Of a stretch of DNA of 64,000 nt, positions 58,985 to 64,000 are shown in pieces; position 1 is the first letter of the stretch; each line of letters begins with the position of its first letter. The stretch covers positions 1 through 64,000 of the forward strand of contig ONKF01000014.1 of assembly GCA_900318335.1 (NCBI GenBank). The letters run 5' to 3'. The translations under genes were made by a program, and so were the position numbers. The notes below the pieces were generated by a model, which was not told the DNA's origin, made no database searches, and worked only from the letters and a program-made list of their open reading frames with translations. The stretch comes from an uncultured Prevotellaceae bacterium. GTDB lineage: Bacteria; Bacteroidota; Bacteroidia; Bacteroidales; Muribaculaceae.

Positions 58985-59120
58985 CAGCGAGATTTGGATG
59001 TGGTGTCCATGGAAATGCGGTGGTACCAGCATCTGATCATTTCGACGGAAACTAAATACAGTCGGCTGACTGAATGGGTAATATTTAATTATTTGTAATA
59101 ACATTTAACTTTTTATTGTT

Positions 59121-59987
59121 ATGAACAGAATCAACAAATTTATTTTTGCCACCCTTTTCTTTGTGTGTGGCACAATGACGGTCTTTGCCGGTCAAGACGA
59201 GGTTAATGGTCATCCGTATTTCACTCAGGCGGAGTTGCCTAACATGGCAATCTTCCTGCCGCCCCCTCCTGAATTTGAGTCATCGCGCTTCGCTGCCGAC
59301 CAGACCCAATACCTCTGGGGCATTCGTCAACGCCAAGACGAGGAGCGCGCTGCAATGGCCATCCGCGACGCTGTCTATGGAATGCAAACCATCATCCAGG
59401 AGTTCTGCCCGATTCTGGGCCTCATGATCACCAAGGAAGATACGCCCGAGTTGTACACCCTGTTGCAGGACGTGGGAGCCACATGCGACAGCATCAGCAA
59501 CCGCGCTAAAGAGACATATATGCGCACACGCCCCTTCGTGTACTACAATCAGCCGACCCTCGTTCCCGAGCAGGAAGAGGAGCATATCACCAATGGTTCT
59601 TATCCTTCGGGACACACTGTCCTGGGTTGGACGATGGCCTTGTTGCTGTCGGACATTAACCCCGCTGTTGCCGACGCACTGCTGGCCCGTGGCTATGAGT
59701 ATGGTCAGAGCCGTGTCATTGCCGGATATCACTGGCAGAGCGACGTGGATGCCGGACGACTGGGCGGATCGGTGCTTTATGCGAAATTGCAAGGCAACGA
59801 GCGCTTCCGCGAGCAGTTGGCCAAGGCCAAGCAGGAGTTTATAGATAAGACCGAAGGTCCGAGCAAGGTGAAAGAGGTCAACGCCCCCGTTGGCACCTCA
59901 AGGGCTTACACCATCACCGGTGTTCCCGCCACGAGTGAAACACGCGGCATCATCATCCAAGATGGGAAAAAGACGCTCAGGCCTTAA
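59121..59987 (+). CDS. phoN: Exported class A acid phosphatase (PAP2 superfamily)
   Basis: The 288-residue product has a signal peptide and the complete PAP2 signature: K-E-T-Y-M-R-T-R-P (K-x6-RP), GSYPSGHT (PSGH) and SRVIAGYHWQSD (SR-x5-H-x3-D). The order and size match class A nonspecific acid phosphatases (PhoN/PhoC), which act in the periplasm on phosphomonoesters. A C-terminal extension of about 40 residues is present. PhoN is used by family resemblance only. Confidence 0.9.
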   Translation: MNRINKFIFATLFFVCGTMTVFAGQDEVNGHPYFTQAELPNMAIFLPPPPEFESSRFAADQTQYLWGIRQRQDEERAAMAIRDAVYGMQTIIQEFCPILGLMITKEDTPELYTLLQDVGATCDSISNRAKETYMRTRPFVYYNQPTLVPEQEEEHITNGSYPSGHTVLGWTMALLLSDINPAVADALLARGYEYGQSRVIAGYHWQSDVDAGRLGGSVLYAKLQGNERFREQLAKAKQEFIDKTEGPSKVKEVNAPVGTSRAYTITGVPATSETRGIIIQDGKKTLRP

Positions 59988-60059
59988 TCCACGGCAGTGT
60001 CTCAAGTTATTCAAACAACGATAACAACTTAGATTCTGGCATCCGAACACCCTGGAGGA

Positions 60060-60076
60060 TCACGCTAAGTCGCTAA
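60060..60076 (+). repeat. Dispersed 17-nt repeat, copy 2
   Basis: Identical to 20607-20623. It is followed by two copies of a CAACTTGGACAAC-type direct repeat (about 60091-60121). Confidence 0.6.
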
Positions 60077-60133
60077 GTTTTTCAGGCAACTTGGACAACA
60101 AGGGTTGACAACTTGGACAACTTTAAATGATTT

Positions 60134-60176
60134 GCATCCGCATTCTGTTTTCGACTTGAATGCGGATGCTTTTTTA
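60134..60176 (+). terminator. Intrinsic terminator after the acid phosphatase
   Basis: GCATCCGCATT (60134-60144) pairs with AATGCGGATGC (60159-60169) around a 14-nt loop, followed by a T-run to about 60175. Confidence 0.85.
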
Positions 60177-60196
60177 TGTTTAATCAATGATGGTCC

Positions 60197-60577
60197 TTAT
60201 CTGTGTTTTTGTTCCCCAAGGACAAGAACGATTCCATGAAAGAATTGTATTGCTAACATACTAATGGAAAAGACCCTCATATTAAACCCCCAGATGTAGA
60301 AATCATGGGCAAGAAGACAATACAATAGGCATGGAGCAAATAGTGTGACCATAATAATCGTAGTTGCCATATTAGCGCCAGGCTTTGATACGTCTTTCAG
60401 TCTGTTCCTATGGTAGCACATAAAGCCGATTATGCTAATGTTGATGCCAATGAGCATACCATAAATAATCCAGCGGTAATCTCTATAAAAACCTGCAGCA
60501 ATGCATCCTCCAATGAAGAGAAGAATACCTAAAGTCATTAATGCGACTCCTAATACTTGTTTCCTTTTTGTTTCCAT
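60197..60577 (-). CDS. Small membrane protein, four membrane segments
   Basis: From the ATG at 60577 the product is 126 residues with four hydrophobic segments (VALMTLGILLFIGGCIAAGF, WIIYGMLIGINISIIGFMCY, ATTIIMVTLFAPCLLYCLL, VFSISMLAIQFFHGIVLVL). No family was recognised. The upstream frame to 60631 is less likely to be used. It is divergent from the DUF3667 gene. Confidence 0.65.
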   Translation of the reverse strand: METKRKQVLGVALMTLGILLFIGGCIAAGFYRDYRWIIYGMLIGINISIIGFMCYHRNRLKDVSKPGANMATTIIMVTLFAPCLLYCLLAHDFYIWGFNMRVFSISMLAIQFFHGIVLVLGEQKHR

Positions 60578-60719
60578 AATATCGATGTTTTTTAAATTGA
60601 TTTCACACTTTAGACGCAAGGGCTTGCCCAAAAACTACAAGAAAGTAATTCTTTTTTTGATAATTCTTGTGTCACCTGAGACGGTCATTGAATGAATCTA
60701 ATTTTTTAAAGAAAATCAT

Positions 60720-60727
60720 TATCTTTG
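60720..60727 (+). promoter_or_regulatory. -7 box for the DUF3667 gene
   Basis: TATCTTTG lies 16 nt upstream of the ATG at 60744. No -33 TTTG was seen. Confidence 0.45.
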
Positions 60728-60743
60728 CAAAAAGATTATTTAG

Positions 60744-61709
60744 ATGACTTTAAAAGAAAGATATAAACGATTCAAGGCATGGCAGCTCGAACCCTTCGAT
60801 TGGAGTTATGACGAGAACGAGCGCCATCATTGCGAGAATTGCGGGAATGACTTTGCTGGCAAGTTTTGTCCGCATTGCGCGCAGAAGGCCGGTTTGAAAA
60901 AGGTATCATGGAAGAGCGTGCTTCAAAGCACCGCCGAGGTGTGGGGAATGGGCAACCGTTCTTTGCTGTACTCCCTGTGGCAGCTGATTTGGCGTCCCGG
61001 ATATTTCATCAGCGATTATATCAACGGCAAGCGGAAAGTGTCGTTCCCGCCAGTGAAAATGCTGGTTGTCATGGGAGTGATCAGTGTCCTCATTGATCGT
61101 TTGTTCGGCTCTCATGAAGTCAAGGCAGTTCAAGGCGACACGTCATTGGTCGCTCAGTTTTTTGCCTGGATTGAGGGCAGTCCGGGATGGGGATCGTTGA
61201 TCCTGACATGCTTCTTAATTTTTCCCACATGGTGTCTTTTCCGCTATGCGCCACGCAACACCAAGCACACACTACCGCAAGGTTTCTTCATCACAGTGTT
61301 CATGGCCATTCTTGCTCTGTTTGTGGATGACCTTGCCGACTTTTTCGGTGACTATTTTTATATTTTGCTTCCCTTATGCTATTTTTATGTCTACAGGCAG
61401 TTGTTTGGCTATGACTTCTGGGGGAACTTCTGGAGAGTGGTTTTTACATTGGAAAGCGGTTTCTTCTTAGCCGTTATGGCGATGACCATAGTCGACCTGC
61501 TGACGACGACTCCAAAGTCTTATGTTAGCGAATTCAAGGCAATCGTGCAGTCGATACCTTATTGGGGAATCCCCATTCTTGTCGGTGTGTTTATCAGCAA
61601 AAAAACATTTGAGTTGAGGGAGAAAAAGAAACAAAGCGTATTCCAATACTTGAAAATGAAATTTCAAGAGATCAAACAGAGGGCAAGACAAAAAAAACAT
61701 GAAGAATAG
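60744..61709 (+). CDS. DUF3667-like zinc-ribbon membrane protein
   Basis: The 321-residue protein begins with a soluble zinc ribbon (HHCENCGNDFAGKFCPHCAQKAG, two CxxC pairs), then W-R-P-G-Y-F-I-S-D-Y-I-N-G-K-R-K and about five membrane segments, and ends in a Lys-rich helix. This is DUF3667, common in Bacteroidetes; function unknown. Its stop overlaps the start of the decayed frame at 61699. Confidence 0.9.
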   Translation: MTLKERYKRFKAWQLEPFDWSYDENERHHCENCGNDFAGKFCPHCAQKAGLKKVSWKSVLQSTAEVWGMGNRSLLYSLWQLIWRPGYFISDYINGKRKVSFPPVKMLVVMGVISVLIDRLFGSHEVKAVQGDTSLVAQFFAWIEGSPGWGSLILTCFLIFPTWCLFRYAPRNTKHTLPQGFFITVFMAILALFVDDLADFFGDYFYILLPLCYFYVYRQLFGYDFWGNFWRVVFTLESGFFLAVMAMTIVDLLTTTPKSYVSEFKAIVQSIPYWGIPILVGVFISKKTFELREKKKQSVFQYLKMKFQEIKQRARQKKHEE

Positions 61710-62007
61710 ACTATTACAAATCATATTATTTGCCATTATTGCCTGTTCTTGCTCCCTCATGACGAGTGCTCACAACAAACTCACTCCTAACGCGCAACTG
61801 CCGTTACTGCAATAACAGACAGCAAAATATGACTCCAGTGGCAAGAAGGTTAGAGCACCTGATGCCAACCCAGGCATCAGGCTTGTGGTGGAGGTTGATT
61901 GCAAAGATGCGGCGGGCACGTTTGCCATAATCCGTGAGGCAGGTGGTACCGTGTTGTCTAAACTCAGGCAAGAAATACATCATCAAGTAGGAACGACCAC
62001 CTGTTAG
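61699..62007 (+). pseudogene. Decayed N-terminal fragment of an exported (S8-protease-like) protein
   Basis: The frame starting at the ATG at 61699 reads a lipoprotein-like signal (LFAIIACSCSLMTSAHN) and then LTPNAQLPLLQ, hits a TAA at codon 39, and continues with QTAKYDSSGKKVRAPDANPG, then IRLVVEVDCKDAAGTFAIIREAGGTVLSKL, to a stop at 62005. Signal, LTPNAQL and the propeptide motif D-A-A-x-x-I-x-x-A-G-G-x-V match the prodomain of Bacteroidales S8-family proteases. The catalytic domain is absent. This is a remnant with an in-frame stop; the protease family is a moderate-confidence guess. Confidence 0.65.
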
Positions 62008-62051
62008 ATGGGTGATGTTGCCCTTTTATGATTCAATTTGGATATTAATTA

Positions 62052-62083
62052 TTTGCAGTTTTTTGAAATTATTTGTATTTTTG
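62052..62083 (+). promoter_or_regulatory. Consensus promoter of the right-edge protein
   Basis: TTTG (62052-62055) and TATTTTTG (62076-62083) are 20 nt apart; the ATG is at 62131. Confidence 0.7.
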
Positions 62084-62130
62084 TGCCATATTTCCTATGA
62101 GTTTTACTTTCAATTTCTAATGTTTTTACT

Positions 62131-64000
62131 ATGTCAAAAGGTTTACGAATTCTATGGTGTGGAGTGCTGGCAGTGCTAATGCTGGCTTTGCCGGCAATGG
62201 CCCAGGCTTCACAAGATAGCGACCTGTCGAGTGGGTCGCAGAAGGGCCGGCAAACGTACGCTCAGTTGAGTACTTTGCGTTTGTCTCCGGCTCAGGTGAG
62301 CAACCTGAATAGTCCCAGCCGCAACGCTGCTGGCGAGGTGGTCGATGACCATGGCATCATCATTCAGCCTGCCGAGGGTGAGTCGAAGACTTACGAGCGT
62401 ACGGGTCAGGGAATGCTTGGTGAGGATTACGGGGACGGCATGTTCCTGTATTATGAGGCCCAGGACGGCACGATAGAGGTTGTGGAGTGCAGTGACGGTA
62501 CCGTGTACTTCAAAGACCTCATCTACGGCTATCAGCGTGGCTATTGGGTGAAGGGCACAAAGGTTGGCAACACGATTAAAGTCGCTGCCAATCAGCCCGT
62601 GTCTTATTCCGAGGACTACAATGCCTCCATCAATCTGCGTTGGGCTCACGGCATCGGTGACGGAACCATTGAGCCTGCCGACAGTTATGCTGATGGCTTT
62701 ACCTTCACCATCGGCGACGATGGCAGCCTGACGCTGGAAGGCACGACCGAGTTCAAGATGGGGGGCGAGAACTACTTCATAGGCCTGTTCTGGAGTGACA
62801 ACAATGAGTATGCCATCTATGGCGACGCCTTGACGGTGTATAAGCCGATTAACATCGTCACTCAGGTAGATGTGCTGCCCTATGTCAACAGCTTCACGAC
62901 GTTGGGCGACCAGAAGTCGTTTACCATTGTCGATGGTAATGAAGACAGCAGCACATGGTATCCATTTGACGGGAAGTTCTCACATTTCGGCAGCTATGAT
63001 TATGATGCTGACGACTGGCTGATCTCGCCCGCCATCAAGCTGGAGGCCGGCAAGAACTACTATGTGGCCTTCGACACGTGGAAGAACACCGATGATGCTG
63101 AAAAGACCATCGAACTCAAGATGGGCACGAGCGCCTCTCCTGCAGCATTGACGCAGGATGCCATTGCTGCTGTCGCTGTCGAGTCATTGGGTGCAGTCAC
63201 GTTGGAAAACGACAGACTGACTGTTGACGAGACTGGCTACTACTACTTCGGCATCCACGACATCAGCGTGGCTGGAGGCTATTCGTTGTATGTTGACAAC
63301 TTCGTTATTGAGGAGGGCGCTGCCGACAATGCCCCTGCCGCCATTACAGACATGCAGGTGGTTCAGGATGCCGACGCACTGAAGGCTACCGTCAGCTTCA
63401 CAGCTCCGACTAACGCCTTTGACGGCTCGGCGCTGACAACGAACCTGACGAAGATTGAGGTGATGCGTGATGGTGTGGTGGTGAAGACTCTGGAGGATAT
63501 CGCTCCTGGAGCCGCCGTGCAGTTTGAGGATGAAGGCATGACTATCGGTAATCACACCTACACCGCCATTGCCTACAACGAGAACGGAAGAGGACAGAAG
63601 TCGCCGATGCTCACCGTGTTCTTCTTTGAGGCTCAGGATATTCCCTATATCGTTGAATTTACTGACCCGAGCGTGCTCAACGTGCTGAACGTCATTGATG
63701 CCAATGGTGACGGCAACACATGGGAATGGAATGACTACGAGAACGGATTGATATATCCTCCCAGCTACAATGACGACGCTGACGACTATCTGGTTGTGAT
63801 GCCCGTCAGGGCTGAAGCCGGCAATAACTATAAAGTGACATTTACGGCTCACACCGGATACGCAGCCGAACGCTTTGAGGTGCTGGCAGGTCGTCAGGGC
63901 ACACCCGATGCCCTCACCATGACCGTTATTCCTGCAACGGCGTTCCAGGCTGACGAAGCCACCGACTTTGAAGGCAGCTTCACGGCCGATGAAAGCGGAC
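62131..64000 (+). CDS. Secreted choice-of-anchor J / Fn3 protein, C-terminus outside window
   Basis: The frame is open from the ATG at 62131 to the right edge (about 623 codons). It begins with a signal peptide (CGVLAVLMLALPAMAQA). The C-terminal part seen has the repeated pattern of choice-of-anchor J (cleaved adhesin) domains: F-T-I-V-D-G-N-E-D-S-S-T-W...YDADDWLISPAIKLEAGKNYYVAFDTW, then an Fn3 domain (AAITDMQVVQDADALKATVSFTAP...), then a second copy (VIDANGDGNTWEWN...DDADDYLVVMPVRAEAGNNYKVTFTA). This is a large surface protein; its ligand or enzymatic activity is not visible. Confidence 0.85.
   Translation, partial: MSKGLRILWCGVLAVLMLALPAMAQASQDSDLSSGSQKGRQTYAQLSTLRLSPAQVSNLNSPSRNAAGEVVDDHGIIIQPAEGESKTYERTGQGMLGEDYGDGMFLYYEAQDGTIEVVECSDGTVYFKDLIYGYQRGYWVKGTKVGNTIKVAANQPVSYSEDYNASINLRWAHGIGDGTIEPADSYADGFTFTIGDDGSLTLEGTTEFKMGGENYFIGLFWSDNNEYAIYGDALTVYKPINIVTQVDVLPYVNSFTTLGDQKSFTIVDGNEDSSTWYPFDGKFSHFGSYDYDADDWLISPAIKLEAGKNYYVAFDTWKNTDDAEKTIELKMGTSASPAALTQDAIAAVAVESLGAVTLENDRLTVDETGYYYFGIHDISVAGGYSLYVDNFVIEEGAADNAPAAITDMQVVQDADALKATVSFTAPTNAFDGSALTTNLTKIEVMRDGVVVKTLEDIAPGAAVQFEDEGMTIGNHTYTAIAYNENGRGQKSPMLTVFFFEAQDIPYIVEFTDPSVLNVLNVIDANGDGNTWEWNDYENGLIYPPSYNDDADDYLVVMPVRAEAGNNYKVTFTAHTGYAAERFEVLAGRQGTPDALTMTVIPATAFQADEATDFEGSFTADESG

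Overview
The window is a stretch of gut-type Bacteroidales chromosome (Muribaculaceae/Prevotellaceae-like; genus not determinable by eye). The evidence is the repeated Bacteroidetes promoter pattern (a -7 box TAnnTTTG, often with a -33 TTTG 19-20 nt upstream), Bacteroidales families (outer-membrane barrels, C10 and M6 proteases, BspA-type leucine-rich repeats, dockerin-like tails, DUF3667, Nim-like proteins, S23-type four-helix bundle protein), and moderately high GC coding DNA separated by AT-rich gaps. No rRNA, tRNA or CRISPR array was recognised.

Layout. 1-5460: a large secreted protein running off the left edge, a MATE exporter, and a solitary AAA ATPase-DUF4435/TOPRIM protein, all on the minus strand. 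5610-20572: mostly housekeeping genes: a metal permease with a fused HMA domain, ubiE/menG, phoH, an RsmI-like methylase, a YycJ-like metallo-beta-lactamase protein, ispH, cmk, two small lipoproteins, polyprenyl diphosphate synthase, a four-helix bundle gene framed by heptamer arrays, tatD, an M13 peptidase and dnaB. 20850-23160: an NrtR-like Nudix-winged-helix regulator and a vWA/macro-like fusion protein, with matching GTGT-N7-ACAC operators in front of both. 23400-32490: two small membrane proteins, a GH31 glycosidase, YbjQ, an outer-membrane barrel protein and a thioredoxin-like/LRR/dockerin-like protein. 32600-34115: a RecA/RepA-like ATPase gene flanked on both sides by hairpin-bearing repeats. 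34121-42570: a split LysO exporter, then a run of secreted M6 and C10 proteases with dockerin-like tails, then a cation diffusion facilitator. 42750-44070: a 58-aa helix-turn-helix protein, an OhrR-type regulator and glutathione peroxidase, with palindromic operators. 46170-53680: a tannase-like esterase convergent with an AraC regulator, and a divergent run of aldo/keto reductase, amidohydrolase-ABM fusion, two flavodoxin-fold oxidoreductases, a metallo-beta-lactamase protein, and an opposing exported flavin reductase. 53810-64000: a GNAT protein, a His/Cys-rich protein with a TonB receptor, small exported proteins (one probably frameshifted), a Nim-like protein, a class A acid phosphatase, DUF3667, a decayed exported-protease remnant, and a choice-of-anchor J protein running off the right edge.

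How the genes work together. The clearest local circuits are (1) the Nudix regulator and vWA-macro protein with shared palindromes, suggesting an ADP-ribose/NAD-responsive unit; (2) OhrR with glutathione peroxidase; and (3) the AraC regulator with the redox/aromatic cluster, marked by 21-bp-spaced direct repeats and a third copy at an internal promoter. The best candidates for undescribed biology are the Nudix/vWA-macro unit, the compact ATPase-DUF4435 protein that resembles fused PARIS components, the heptamer-framed four-helix bundle cassette, and the repeat-framed RepA-like gene. All functional statements come from reading motifs by eye, without database searches.
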